Source: Flavobacterium sp. MDT1-60 (GTDB taxonomy: Bacteria > Bacteroidota > Bacteroidia > Flavobacteriales > Flavobacteriaceae). Taken from it: a DNA stretch of 64,000 nucleotides. Shown one piece after another: positions 25,342 to 33,862 of the stretch; within the stretch, counting starts at the first letter, position 1; every line of letters begins with the position of its first letter. Where the stretch lies: positions 558,001 to 622,000 of the forward strand of contig NZ_CP062159.1 of assembly GCF_014844035.1 (NCBI RefSeq), written 5' to 3'. The notes under the pieces are model-generated. The model was given only the letters and a program-made list of their open reading frames with translations, searched no databases and was not told the DNA's origin. The position numbers and the translations under genes are program-made.

Positions 25342-25734
25342 TTAACGCTTTTTGTTTAATAATCGGACAGTTAAAAGCGTTTCAAATAACAAAAACAAAA
25401 TAAATGTTACAAAAAAATTAGTTTTTTCAACAGACGCGTTGTGAATTTTATCAGATAAAATCGGTCTCAAAACTAAATAAGAAAAAAACATTTGAATTAA
25501 AGTTCCCATCATGAACATCATTCCTATACTGTCAAAATTTTTAGTCGTAATCTTCAATAACACCATAAAGAATACTGTTGTAAATGCAAAAAAAATCAAA
25601 TACAAGGATTCGATACTGTAATGAAAATTTTGATTTGGGATATCAAAAAATATAAAAACTGCTTTGTGCAAAATATAGGATGCTAAAGCAAAAAAGAATA
25701 AATGTAAAATCGGTTGGTACGTTTTTAAAAGCAT
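25342..25734 (-). CDS. Small four-helix membrane protein (possibly DUF6168)
   Basis: About 130 residues with four predicted membrane helices (ILHLFFFALASYILHKAVFI, LYLIFFAFTTVFFMVLL, SIGMMFMMGTLIQMFFSYLV, FVTFILFLLFETLLTVRLL). It ends with a Lys/Arg tail (LLNKKR). The position between atpZ and atpB matches AtpI-like proteins, and flavobacterial genomes often have such a protein here; I believe it is DUF6168 but am not sure. A role in F0 assembly or ion supply is inference from context. The ATG at 25734 is chosen; an in-frame TTG at 25752 would add six residues. Confidence 0.72.
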   Translation of the reverse strand: MLLKTYQPILHLFFFALASYILHKAVFIFFDIPNQNFHYSIESLYLIFFAFTTVFFMVLLKITTKNFDSIGMMFMMGTLIQMFFSYLVLRPILSDKIHNASVEKTNFFVTFILFLLFETLLTVRLLNKKR

Positions 25735-25790
25735 TTCAATAATTTTATGCAAATATGCAACATTTATTTAAAGCTCTTTTAAAAGTAAAA

Positions 25791-26018
25791 TTACTTTGTT
25801 TTATTGATTTCGTTTACCTGACGAATAACATTATACAATGCCAGAGCAACACCAACCATTACTAATACCTTATTATAATATATTTTTGGGCTTGGATGAT
25901 TTTCATCTAACCAGGTTCCTAGATAAGAAAACAAGAAAATAATAACCCCCATTTGAATGGGTATATTGATTAATGCAATCCATTTATTCCTTTGATTTTT
26001 GTTCGGTTCCTTTTCCAT
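25791..26018 (-). CDS. AtpZ/AtpI-like ATP synthase-associated membrane protein
   Basis: A 75-residue protein with two membrane helices (IQMGVIIFLFSYLGTWL and VLVMVGVALALYNVIRQV) and the pattern NKWIALINIPIQMG...YLGTWLDE of the AtpZ family. AtpZ/AtpI proteins help assemble the c-ring or supply Mg2+ or Ca2+ to the ATP synthase. The coding region overlaps the bactofilin gene by 35 bases, so the two are coupled, and it is followed by the other small membrane protein and atpB. Confidence 0.8.
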   Translation of the reverse strand: MEKEPNKNQRNKWIALINIPIQMGVIIFLFSYLGTWLDENHPSPKIYYNKVLVMVGVALALYNVIRQVNEINKTK

Positions 26019-26394
26019 CTTTTAAAGATACTTCTTTAGAATTTGTTAGCATGGTACAAGTAGCAGTAAATTCAGCTCCCGGTTCTATAGATAATTTTCC
26101 AACAGCAACTTCTCCTTGAATATGTGCTGTGGCTTTTATATTAAGGATTTCCAAAACTTTTAATTTTCCCTGAAACTCGCCTTCAATATCAGCGTTGTGA
26201 CATATAATTTCGCCTTTTACAATTCCTGATGGCCCTATAACCAGTTTTCCCTGCGAAGTAAAATTCCCTATCAATTCTCCATCTAATCGAAAATCGGCTT
26301 TAGAAACAATATCTCCTATAATAGATGTTCCTTCAACTATTCTATTTGTTTTACCTAAAAGTTCTGTGCCGTTCTTTTTTGCTTTCTCAAACAT
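25984..26394 (-). CDS. Bactofilin (polymer-forming cytoskeletal protein)
   Basis: A 136-residue bactofilin. Its central region (about 20-115) is a right-handed beta-helix of short repeats with alternating Gly and hydrophobic residues, for example FRLDGELIGNFTSQGKLVIG and VKGEIICHNADIEGEFQGKL. Bactofilins polymerise without nucleotide and position cell-wall enzymes or shape-determining proteins. The gene lies three bases downstream of sprE and overlaps the AtpZ-like gene, so it is probably in one operon linking cytoskeleton, gliding/secretion and energy genes. Its flanking segments are short and charged as usual. Confidence 0.9.
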   Translation of the reverse strand: MFEKAKKNGTELLGKTNRIVEGTSIIGDIVSKADFRLDGELIGNFTSQGKLVIGPSGIVKGEIICHNADIEGEFQGKLKVLEILNIKATAHIQGEVAVGKLSIEPGAEFTATCTMLTNSKEVSLKDGKGTEQKSKE

Positions 26395-26397
26395 GTT

Positions 26398-29031
26398 TTA
26401 TGGATTTTTTGGCGCTAAATAAGTCTCAAGATTTTTTTTGATTTGAATCACTTTGTAATTATCACTCGAAATAATTATTGCCGGCTGTGTGATTTTATAC
26501 TTTTTATCGTCTCTAAAAACTCCTGAAAGATCTCTGGCATATGCCTCAGATTTTACTCCATGGATAACTACAAAACTTTGGGTTTTATTGTATTTATCTA
26601 AAGAAGTTGTTAGTCGCTCATAATTTTCAACTAACAAAAATACTCTAATAGCTTCTTCAATTTTTTTAATTGTTTGAGAATCATTATTAGAAACTAAATA
26701 TAAAATTTTCCAGTTTTTTCCATCTACTGCGGTAAAATCAAGTTTTTCCAAACTCGGAATTTGTTTCTCTAAAATTTCACGTGCATTTTTTCCTTCTTCA
26801 CTGTTTGGATAATTATCTGCAACGTTTTCTAGCCCTTTTTTATAAGCCGTCAGACCATTTACTTTTCCTAATGTATTAGCTTTCAGTAATTCATATTTAG
26901 AAACAATTTCATCGCCGGCATATTGATTAATTAAATTATCAATATTATCTAAAACAACATCAAATTGCTCTTCTTCATATAATTTATACCACTTTTTATA
27001 TTCTTTATCAGGCGACGCCAAATCACCAGCATTTGTATTATTTAAAATTTGAGCATATCTGGAAGCCGGATAATTTCCTGTAATATCAGATTTTACTTTC
27101 TCGGCTTTAGCCGGATTTGTAATTTGATATATTTTATACAAATTATACATCGATGGCAATACCAGTTTTTCTTCAGGATTGTTTCTTAACAATTGTTCTA
27201 ATTTATCGCTGGCTAAATTATATTCCTTGAATTTTTCTTTATAAATAAGTCCTAACTGATAATAGGCAAAATTTCGTTCTTTACCAATACTATCCATAAC
27301 AACCTGACTTGTTGGAAGCTGTTTTTCGTAAAACGCCGTCGTATATTTTTCAACTACTACAGAATCCTTTAATGCATTAATCGAATCCTGACGAATACTT
27401 AGTGAATCTTTGATCGCAGGATTAAAAATAGTTTTTGAGCCTAGACGCCAATTTCCGGTTAAAGATCGGTTTCCCCACATTTTTCTGAATTGTACCTTTC
27501 CGTACGCAACCGTTGTTGGATTGTAAAAATAAAATGTACTCGCCTGATCATTTGCACCTGGAGGATTAAATGCTCCTCCTCCCGCCAAATCAGTAGGGAC
27601 TGGTGCTTGCGGATTTACAGCTGTCGGTAAGTTACCTGCTTTTGAATTACGCTCCACATTTTCCAGTTTCTCTTTTTCCTTTTCTTCAAAAATACGTTTT
27701 GCCTCATCTTTCTTTTTAAGTTCAGCAATATAATTTTCAAAATAGGCTTTTCTTTCTACTTCTGGTAAACCATAAACCTTTATAATACTGTCATTGCGCT
27801 TGGCAATTCCTTCGTATTTTATAACATTGTCTAAATTTTTTCGGTTTTTTTCAATAAAAGCAAATTCCCTGCTTTTAGGATCTAATTTCACCAATGTACT
27901 GTCATAATATTTGGCAGCCATGGTATAATCTGTATTTTTAAAATACATGTTTCCAATGTTTCTATAAGTCGAAGCTACCAAATAAGGATCTTTCGATTTT
28001 CTGGCTAACGATTTGTTATAAAATTCCAGTGCGTTTTCCTGTTCTTTATAATTGTCGAAAAAAACTCCCATTTCATAAAAAAGGATATCGTAATAAGGTC
28101 TGTTTTCGCGATCGTCTACCAATTTGTTATAGGCTTCAATAAACATATCCTGATCACCATTTTCATAGTCAAACATCTGAGCTTTTCTCGCGTAAGCATG
28201 CATCATGTATTTTCGATCAGCTTTGCGGTTCATGTCGATTACGCCATTATAAAAATAAATCGCGCTATCTTTTTTTCCGGCTTCCTGATACATCTGCCCC
28301 AAAATAAAACGATAACGTGCTTTGTCTTCATTTATTCTAGAGAAATCTTCTGCAATTCTAAGTTTCGCTACAGCACTATCTTTTTGTTCTAAATGTAAAA
28401 AAGCTTCGGCCAGTAACGCATTTGCATCTGAAAATGTTTGCTTATTTAAGTCCGTATTTTTTAATAAAAGCCTAATGTTTTTTACAACAATAGCATCATT
28501 TCCTAAACGCATATTGGTTTTTTCACGCCAGATTTTTGCTGTGTAAATATTACTGCTATTTGGGTATTTATATAAAATATAATTGAATGCCTCCAGAGCC
28601 GGAATAAAACGCTGATCATAATAACGCGCTTTCCCCAGCATTAAGTACGCCTCATCAATTTGGGAGTTTTTTTCCCTTCCGCCGATATTCATGGAGTGTT
28701 TCTGAATTGCTTTTGTTGCTTTTGTTTCAGCTAATTCAAAATCAGGGTTTTTAGCTTTTTCTTCTCCTGAATAATTTTCGTCAACCTGCATTTTTTCAAT
28801 GGGCAGCATCTTCCAAAAATTATCCTGATCATTTGCCTGAATAGATTTTAAACCTTTTTCAAGCCCAATACCTCCATTGTACAAAATGTTATATTTTGTA
28901 CTTAAAGCATGGGAATTTCTAGACACAAAAGTGTTCTTTTTGGTAGAGCAAGCTATCAAAAAGAATAAAAACACGAACGGAAAACAATATTTTAGAGTAT
29001 TCTTTTTCAATAGAAAAGAGTTTAAATCCAT
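26398..29031 (-). CDS. sprE: Type IX secretion/gliding TPR lipoprotein SprE (PorW)
   Basis: An 877-residue lipoprotein with a signal peptide and lipobox (LFFLIACST, Cys28), a long TPR-rich body and a Glu/Lys-rich linker near residue 470. The N-terminal SRNSHALSTKYNILYNG is characteristic of SprE/PorW. In F. johnsoniae, SprE is needed for gliding motility and type IX secretion, and PorW in Porphyromonas gingivalis has the same role. TPR units include EAYLMLGKARYYDQRFIPAL and the later YRNIGNMYFKNTDYTMAAKY. It is followed by the bactofilin gene three bases on. The assignment rests on family recognition; no other type IX gene is in the window. Confidence 0.85.
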   Translation of the reverse strand: MDLNSFLLKKNTLKYCFPFVFLFFLIACSTKKNTFVSRNSHALSTKYNILYNGGIGLEKGLKSIQANDQDNFWKMLPIEKMQVDENYSGEEKAKNPDFELAETKATKAIQKHSMNIGGREKNSQIDEAYLMLGKARYYDQRFIPALEAFNYILYKYPNSSNIYTAKIWREKTNMRLGNDAIVVKNIRLLLKNTDLNKQTFSDANALLAEAFLHLEQKDSAVAKLRIAEDFSRINEDKARYRFILGQMYQEAGKKDSAIYFYNGVIDMNRKADRKYMMHAYARKAQMFDYENGDQDMFIEAYNKLVDDRENRPYYDILFYEMGVFFDNYKEQENALEFYNKSLARKSKDPYLVASTYRNIGNMYFKNTDYTMAAKYYDSTLVKLDPKSREFAFIEKNRKNLDNVIKYEGIAKRNDSIIKVYGLPEVERKAYFENYIAELKKKDEAKRIFEEKEKEKLENVERNSKAGNLPTAVNPQAPVPTDLAGGGAFNPPGANDQASTFYFYNPTTVAYGKVQFRKMWGNRSLTGNWRLGSKTIFNPAIKDSLSIRQDSINALKDSVVVEKYTTAFYEKQLPTSQVVMDSIGKERNFAYYQLGLIYKEKFKEYNLASDKLEQLLRNNPEEKLVLPSMYNLYKIYQITNPAKAEKVKSDITGNYPASRYAQILNNTNAGDLASPDKEYKKWYKLYEEEQFDVVLDNIDNLINQYAGDEIVSKYELLKANTLGKVNGLTAYKKGLENVADNYPNSEEGKNAREILEKQIPSLEKLDFTAVDGKNWKILYLVSNNDSQTIKKIEEAIRVFLLVENYERLTTSLDKYNKTQSFVVIHGVKSEAYARDLSGVFRDDKKYKITQPAIIISSDNYKVIQIKKNLETYLAPKNP

Positions 29032-29098
29032 TAACTTCTAAAAAGGCTTTTTAGTATAATGACTGGTAAAAATACGCTTCTTTTTGAAATATAGAAAC

Positions 29099-29794
29099 TT
29101 AAACAGCAAAAAACGATTCCAGTTCCTGAAGTGTCTCTTTTGAGGTCTGAATATCTTTCACTATTTCCCCTTTATTTAATGCTACAATTCGGTCACAAAC
29201 CTCGACAGTATGCTGCAAATCGTGACTCGAAACCAAAACCGTAACATTTGGATTTTCTGCCAAATCTTTAATAATCTTTTTTAAGCGGCTAACTGTTGTT
29301 GGATCTAAATTTGCAAAAGGTTCATCTAAAATAACGACTTCCGGATTTCCTATTAGTGTAGCAATTATGCCGACTTTCTTCTGGTTTCCTTTAGATAAAT
29401 CACGCAGGTATTTTTTGTTGTTCAGAATTTCTCCATTAAAAAACTCTTCATGTTGCGCTAACAACGTATCGATATCAGCTTTATTCTGATGGCGTAAATC
29501 GCCAATAAAATAAAAGTATTCTTCAGGAGTTAGATAGCCAATAAGGAAACTTTCATCTAAAAATGATCCTGTAAAAGATTTCCAGTTTTCATTTGTATTA
29601 ACCTGAATGTTATTGCTTGTGATATGCCCCGTTGAAGGCTGAATCAAATCTAATAACAAACTGAAAAAAGTGGTTTTTCCTGCTCCGTTATTACCTACTA
29701 ATCCAAAACTTTGTCCTTTTGGAATTTCAAGATTGTTGATGTTTAAAACTGTTGTTCCGTTATATTTTTTTGAAAGTTGATTTACTTGTATCAT
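29099..29794 (-). CDS. ABC transporter ATP-binding protein (ABC-2 type)
   Basis: A 231-residue ABC ATPase. Walker A is GNNGAGKTT (34-42), the signature is LSKGNQKKVG, Walker B VVILDEP with the following FANLDP, and the switch is SSHD. The short length and LSKGNQKK signature place it with ABC-2 exporters (CcmA/NatA-like). Its partner is most likely the DUF5687 membrane protein encoded 96 bases upstream on the same strand. The substrate is unknown. The gap between them carries two short repeats. Confidence 0.9.
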   Translation of the reverse strand: MIQVNQLSKKYNGTTVLNINNLEIPKGQSFGLVGNNGAGKTTFFSLLLDLIQPSTGHITSNNIQVNTNENWKSFTGSFLDESFLIGYLTPEEYFYFIGDLRHQNKADIDTLLAQHEEFFNGEILNNKKYLRDLSKGNQKKVGIIATLIGNPEVVILDEPFANLDPTTVSRLKKIIKDLAENPNVTVLVSSHDLQHTVEVCDRIVALNKGEIVKDIQTSKETLQELESFFAV

Positions 29795-29812
29795 AGTAAT
29801 TTTAGATTTTTG

Positions 29813-29828
29813 TCCCGAAGTCTCGGGA
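29813..29828. repeat. TCCCGA-TCGGGA inverted repeat
   Basis: TCCCGA (29813-29818), four-base loop, TCGGGA (29823-29828), a small perfect hairpin in the gap between the ABC ATPase and DUF5687 genes. Confidence 0.6.
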
Positions 29829-29854
29829 TTGATTTACGATTAAGTCAATTGATG

Positions 29855-29895
29855 TTAATTATCTAATTGACACATTATCAAATTGACTAATTAAT
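29855..29895. repeat. TATCTAATTGACACATTATC repeat
   Basis: The words ATCTAATTGACA and ATCAAATTGACTAATT form a near-direct repeat. The same words occur in the atpA-atpG gap (20941-21008), so this is a dispersed intergenic element. Confidence 0.5.
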
Positions 29896-31351
29896 TCTTT
29901 TGTTTATAGGCGCTGATCGTACTATATTTTTCGATCTTATATCTTTTTTCGATTAAGGAGAAAACCGAATTTCTAAATACAAAACCTAAAACTCCTGCTC
30001 CTGCAACCAATAATAATCCGAGGGTTTTGTCTCCCAAATAAAGTCCCAGACCGTAAAGTCCTAATGGCAATAATAATTTTGGCAAGGTCAATAACATGGC
30101 ACTCACGTTGAATGCTTTTTTGTCTCCAAAAGCACCACTGGCATTACTCAAATCGATTGGTGTTTTAGTAAATGCACCTCCCAAAAGCACCAAATGCGAA
30201 TTAACCCCAATATTATAAATTGCACCAACAACAATTGTCAGGTAAACTTCCCATCCGTAAAAAAGGTAAAACGAGGCTAATATTGTCGAGATAAAAGTGG
30301 CAATAACAACAAGCCACCATTTTGAAGTAATATAACCCCTGTATGGAATATTTTGTGTCATCATTAATTGATAATACGAACTATCCCAACTTGGTACAAA
30401 CTGTCCGAAGACAAATAAAAATCCGCCCGACACGAAGATTCCGGCAAAAATATACATTACCGCAGGTTGATGTGTATTCCCAAAAAAAATCAATCCATAA
30501 AACAAAAAGAAAAAACTCATTATCAGTGTAGTTTTCGATCTTTTATTTCTTCGGATTAATTTAATATCATTTTTAAGAAATGTTCCTAATGTTCCAAATT
30601 GATTTAACCAAACCAGATTTTCGGTTGCTGCAATATCTTCTTTTTTAGAAAGTCCTGCATCTAAAAATAAATTATTTTTAAAGTACTTAAATGTAAATTG
30701 ATAAAGTCCAATTAGCACTAAAACCGGAATTAAAAACAATCCCTTTTGAGAATATAATCCCTGAAAAAAAGGCGTTGTAAAAACAGTAATATCAAATAAT
30801 TTATAATATTGTGCTGCTCCCAAACCAATTGCAATTCCCACAAAAACAATAAATAATTTGTCAATATTGCTTAGAATAATATTTAAAAAATTATTGATAT
30901 ATATTAAAGAGAAAATCGCCAGAAGCCACATTATGATTCCGATAATATCATAACCTTCTAATGCCAGCACAATCGAAAAAGGAACAAAGAAAAGTGCGTG
31001 ACCCCAGTTAAAAAAAGACAATGCTGTTTTCCCTAATGAAAAGTGAACAATCGTTGGTTTTTTAAAAGGTAAAACTAATAAGGGTTTAATATTTAAAACC
31101 GGAATTGCCTGCATCAATAAACGAATTACCAGATCAAACAGAAAATAATAGATTAAAAATTTATTGATTGTTATTAATGGTTCGAAGTTCATTTTTTTCA
31201 ATAAATAAAATGCTCCAACACCTGCTCCAATAAAAAGCAGTGAAAAATAAATCATTAAAAAACCTAACAAAATTTTCATTGCCAGGTTCGCTCCAAACGA
31301 CGCCGATCTGGTAAAGGCTTTCCATTCGAGATAAATAAACTTTTTAATCAT
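29891..31351 (-). CDS. DUF5687 family membrane protein (ABC-2 type exporter permease)
   Basis: A 486-residue polytopic inner-membrane protein with about 10-12 hydrophobic segments. The N-terminus MIKKFIYLEWKAFTRSASFG is typical of DUF5687, which is distantly related to ABC-2 permeases. The ATG at 31351 is preferred to the one at 31387, because MIKKFIYLEWK is the usual start; the longer version adds 12 poorly conserved residues. The ABC ATPase gene is immediately downstream, so the two probably form a heteromeric exporter. The cargo is unknown. A TAnnTTTG element is found at 31385-31392. Confidence 0.82.
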   Translation of the reverse strand: MIKKFIYLEWKAFTRSASFGANLAMKILLGFLMIYFSLLFIGAGVGAFYLLKKMNFEPLITINKFLIYYFLFDLVIRLLMQAIPVLNIKPLLVLPFKKPTIVHFSLGKTALSFFNWGHALFFVPFSIVLALEGYDIIGIIMWLLAIFSLIYINNFLNIILSNIDKLFIVFVGIAIGLGAAQYYKLFDITVFTTPFFQGLYSQKGLFLIPVLVLIGLYQFTFKYFKNNLFLDAGLSKKEDIAATENLVWLNQFGTLGTFLKNDIKLIRRNKRSKTTLIMSFFFLFYGLIFFGNTHQPAVMYIFAGIFVSGGFLFVFGQFVPSWDSSYYQLMMTQNIPYRGYITSKWWLVVIATFISTILASFYLFYGWEVYLTIVVGAIYNIGVNSHLVLLGGAFTKTPIDLSNASGAFGDKKAFNVSAMLLTLPKLLLPLGLYGLGLYLGDKTLGLLLVAGAGVLGFVFRNSVFSLIEKRYKIEKYSTISAYKQKN

Positions 31352-31384
31352 GGTTAATTGGTTTTGAGTTTTGTAGTAAGAGAT

Positions 31385-31392
31385 CAAATGTA
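31385..31392 (-). promoter_or_regulatory. Putative -7 element of DUF5687/ABC operon
   Basis: TACATTTG on the minus strand, 33 bases upstream of the ATG at 31351, fits TAnnTTTG. It also supports the shorter start. Confidence 0.45.
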
Positions 31393-31455
31393 AGAAAACG
31401 TTACAAAAAAAGTTAAAAATAATAGTTTAGTACCTGTGAATTAATCTCTGTTTGC

Positions 31456-31463
31456 TACTTTTG
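31456..31463 (+). promoter_or_regulatory. Putative -7 element of the reductase gene
   Basis: TACTTTTG on the plus strand, 16 bases upstream of the ATG at 31480, fits TAnnTTTG. The leader would be only about ten bases. Confidence 0.5.
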
Positions 31464-31479
31464 CATAAAATATACAATC

Positions 31480-32532
31480 ATGCCTTCATTCTTAAAACTG
31501 ATAATTAAAGAGGTAAAACGCGAAACAACCGATGCCGTTTCTATACTTTTTAATGTTCCAGAGGAACTAAAACCAGACTATAAATTTATTGCAGGACAAT
31601 ATATAAATTTAAAATTAACTCTTGATAATCAAGAAATTCGTCGTGCTTATTCCATTTGTTCTGCACCAGAAAGTGGTGAATTGCGAATTGCTGTAAAAGC
31701 AGTCAAAAACGGATTGTTCTCTCAATTTGCTAATACGAAACTGAAAGCTGGAGATGTTCTTGAAGTAGGTCATCCGGAAGGAAAATTTACTTTTGAACCA
31801 GATGCTGAGAGACAAAAAAATTATGCTGCTTTTGTAGCAGGAAGTGGAATTACTCCTGTACTTTCTATTATAAAATCAGTCTTAAAAAGCGAGCCAAAAA
31901 GCTCATTTGTATTAGTTTACGGGAATAAAACTCCTAACGAAACTATCTTTCATCAGGAACTTCACGATTTGCAATTAAAATATGTTGGGCGTTTTTTCGT
32001 GCATTATGTATTTAGTCAGGCGAAAGCTGAGAATGCATTGTTTGGAAGAATCGAAAAATCTGCAGTGAATTTTGTTCTGAACAACAAACACAAAGAACTT
32101 CAATTTGACAAGTTTTATTTGTGCGGACCTGAAGAAATGATTAATACGGTTTCTGATATTTTGAAAGAGAAAAATGTAAAAGAATCGGCTATTAAGTTTG
32201 AACTTTTTACTACTTCATCACAAGAACATGAAATAAAAACTTCGCTTGAAGGACATACAAAAATTACAGTTTTAGTTGATGATGATGAAGTTTCTTTTGA
32301 AATGTCTCAAAAACAAACGATTCTGGATGCAGCTTTAAAACAAGGAATTGATGCTCCATATTCTTGCCAGGGCGGAATTTGCAGCAGCTGTTTAGCACGC
32401 GTAACTGCTGGAACTGCAGAGATGACAAAAAATTCTATTTTAACGGATAAAGAAATCGCTTCTGGCTTAATTTTAACTTGTCAGGCACACCCAACTTCAG
32501 AATCTATTTACGTAGATTATGATGATGTGTAG
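31480..32532 (+). CDS. Ferredoxin-NAD(P)H reductase family protein with C-terminal [2Fe-2S] domain (PaaE-like)
   Basis: A 350-residue electron-transfer flavoprotein in three parts. First is an FAD-binding barrel with RRAYSICSAPESG (about 46-58), then an NAD(P)-binding domain with FVAGSGITPVLSI and LCGPEEMI. Last is a plant-type ferredoxin domain with CQGGICSSC and a later TCQAHP that supply the four cluster cysteines. This is the architecture of PaaE and other oxygenase or desaturase reductases. No paa genes are nearby, so the acceptor is unknown; a general ferredoxin-like reductase for a fatty-acid desaturase or monooxygenase is likely. The gene appears to stand alone, with its own promoter and a palindromic terminator. 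Confidence 0.9.
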   Translation: MPSFLKLIIKEVKRETTDAVSILFNVPEELKPDYKFIAGQYINLKLTLDNQEIRRAYSICSAPESGELRIAVKAVKNGLFSQFANTKLKAGDVLEVGHPEGKFTFEPDAERQKNYAAFVAGSGITPVLSIIKSVLKSEPKSSFVLVYGNKTPNETIFHQELHDLQLKYVGRFFVHYVFSQAKAENALFGRIEKSAVNFVLNNKHKELQFDKFYLCGPEEMINTVSDILKEKNVKESAIKFELFTTSSQEHEIKTSLEGHTKITVLVDDDEVSFEMSQKQTILDAALKQGIDAPYSCQGGICSSCLARVTAGTAEMTKNSILTDKEIASGLILTCQAHPTSESIYVDYDDV

Positions 32533-32539
32533 AGCGTAA

Positions 32540-32597
32540 AATTCCAATATTTTAAATTCCAAATTCCAATCTTACAATTGGAGCTTGGAATTTTTTT
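32540..32597. repeat. AATTCCAA palindromic repeat after the reductase gene
   Basis: A 17-base arm (32554-32570) faces 32577-32593 with two mismatches and a six-base loop, followed by a T run. It belongs to the AATTCCAAATTCCAA family seen several times in the window and probably acts as a terminator here. Confidence 0.75.
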
Positions 32598-32726
32598 ATT
32601 TTATAATATTTTTTATTTTTTTGTAAGTTTTTTAATATTTTTGTAGGATTTAAACTTCAAATTACATTACCCTACTATGATTGGAATTTGGGATTTAAAA
32701 AAATTGGAATTTAATATTTAACTATT

Positions 32727-33035
32727 ATGAGATCAGTTAGAGAAATTTTTAAAAATAAGGAACATCTTTTAGAAGAGCCTGAAGTCGAAAAACTTATTGA
32801 ATATTGTGAAGAGCTTCAAGATGAAATTGTAGAGTTTAAATTCCAAAAAAACAATAACAAAGAACTTGCGATGCTAGATATGCTCAAAGAAGTTATAAAG
32901 GGATGCAATTCTATAGAAAAAGAACAAATGGAACACGAACGATTTGGTTATGAAGCTCCAAACTATGAAGCTACGATTTCGAATCTTAAGGAATACATTT
33001 ATAACAGATGTCAGGAAGAGAAAATATGGCTGTGA
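32727..33035 (+). CDS. Small hypothetical protein
   Basis: A 102-residue, highly charged, probably all-helical cytoplasmic protein I do not recognise. It begins MRSVREIFKNKEHLLEEPEV and contains EYCEELQDEIVEF, with many Glu and Lys. It has no membrane segment, signal or known motif. It starts at ATG 32727 after 194 bases rich in AATTCCAA-type repeats and ends just before a perfect palindromic terminator, so it is an isolated transcription unit. The reading frame is clean and its composition is protein-like, which is the main support for it. Probably lineage-specific to Flavobacterium. Confidence 0.65.
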   Translation: MRSVREIFKNKEHLLEEPEVEKLIEYCEELQDEIVEFKFQKNNNKELAMLDMLKEVIKGCNSIEKEQMEHERFGYEAPNYEATISNLKEYIYNRCQEEKIWL

Positions 33036-33350
33036 CAAATTCCAATATACAAATTCCAAATTCCAACTTTATAATTGGAATTTGGAATTTTTTATTAACA
33101 CCTTCCTTCTTTGTCAGAGTTTAAAATTTGACAAATTCATAATACAGTTGTCACTTCGAAAAATGTAAGTCGGCCAACAATAACACCTTTGAACAATGTG
33201 TAAAAAAACGAATAAAAATTAACTATTTTTTAAAAAATGTGGTAAATATTTAGTATATTAGTAGTGCGATTAGCTCTTACACCTTTTTTCATCTTAAAAT
33301 AAGTTTGTAAAGCTATATCTTTTGTCAACAAGTTTAAAACATTAAATATT
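33036..33350. other. Gene-free stretch with palindromic repeat
   Basis: It holds the perfect AATTCCAA palindrome at 33051-33090 and then about 250 bases of AT-rich DNA without a visible gene. The upstream region of the next small gene lies here; no clear TAnnTTTG promoter was found. Confidence 0.5.
33051..33090. repeat. Perfect AATTCCAA palindrome (terminator-like)
   Basis: A 16-base arm (33051-33066) is perfectly complementary to 33075-33090, with an eight-base loop and a T run after it. It is positioned 16 bases after the stop of the 102-residue protein. Member of the dispersed AATTCCAAATTCCAA family. Confidence 0.85.
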
Positions 33351-33749
33351 ATGGCAATGCATCACTACCTTCGTCTGTCTTTTATATTACTCTTTGTAAT
33401 AACATCTTTTTTTTGTGTCTACTTAATAATTAAAAAAAGAAGAAACAGAAAAGGCCCTAAATTACTTTCAAAAGAAAAGTATAGTTCATCAATCAGTGAG
33501 GGAATGGCAGAAATATCAGTCTCTAATGGTACTTTTTTTAATATTTGGCCCTACGTAAGTGAATTAAAAGCAGCCAAAATTTTATCCAATAAAATTAAAG
33601 AATCAGAATTGATATATAAAGTTTATAGGAATTCAACCGAAGATTTTGAACATGTTTTACTGGCTACTGAAAAAGAAAATCATTTTGTTAAAATTGTTGT
33701 TGATAGAAACAAAAAGAAACCAATGGGATATCTTTTTCTTGATTTATGA
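33351..33749 (+). CDS. Small membrane-anchored hypothetical protein
   Basis: A 132-residue protein with one N-terminal membrane helix (LSFILLFVITSFFCVYLIIKK, about 9-29) followed by a basic stop-transfer segment (KKRRNRKG). The remaining 95 residues are soluble and probably cytoplasmic by the positive-inside rule. The tail ends KKKPMGYLFLDL. No known domain is recognised. It is flanked on both sides by AATTCCAA palindromes and has no obvious operon partner. The start MAMHHYLRLSF is taken from ATG 33351. Its function is unknown. Confidence 0.65.
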   Translation: MAMHHYLRLSFILLFVITSFFCVYLIIKKRRNRKGPKLLSKEKYSSSISEGMAEISVSNGTFFNIWPYVSELKAAKILSNKIKESELIYKVYRNSTEDFEHVLLATEKENHFVKIVVDRNKKKPMGYLFLDL

Positions 33750-33797
33750 GAAATGAGTCATAATCTTAAAACTTAGACAAAAATTATTCCCAAAATA

Positions 33798-33841
33798 AAA
33801 AATTCCAAATCCCAATTGTTAAGTTGGGATTTGGAATTTTT
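33798..33841. repeat. Perfect AATTCCAAATCCCAA palindrome (bidirectional terminator)
   Basis: An 18-base arm (33798-33815) is perfectly complementary to 33824-33841 around an eight-base loop. A and T runs on the two sides let it end both the plus-strand small gene and the minus-strand GT9 gene (stop at 33863). Confidence 0.85.
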
Positions 33842-33862
33842 TTATTGGAATTTCTCTAAGAT

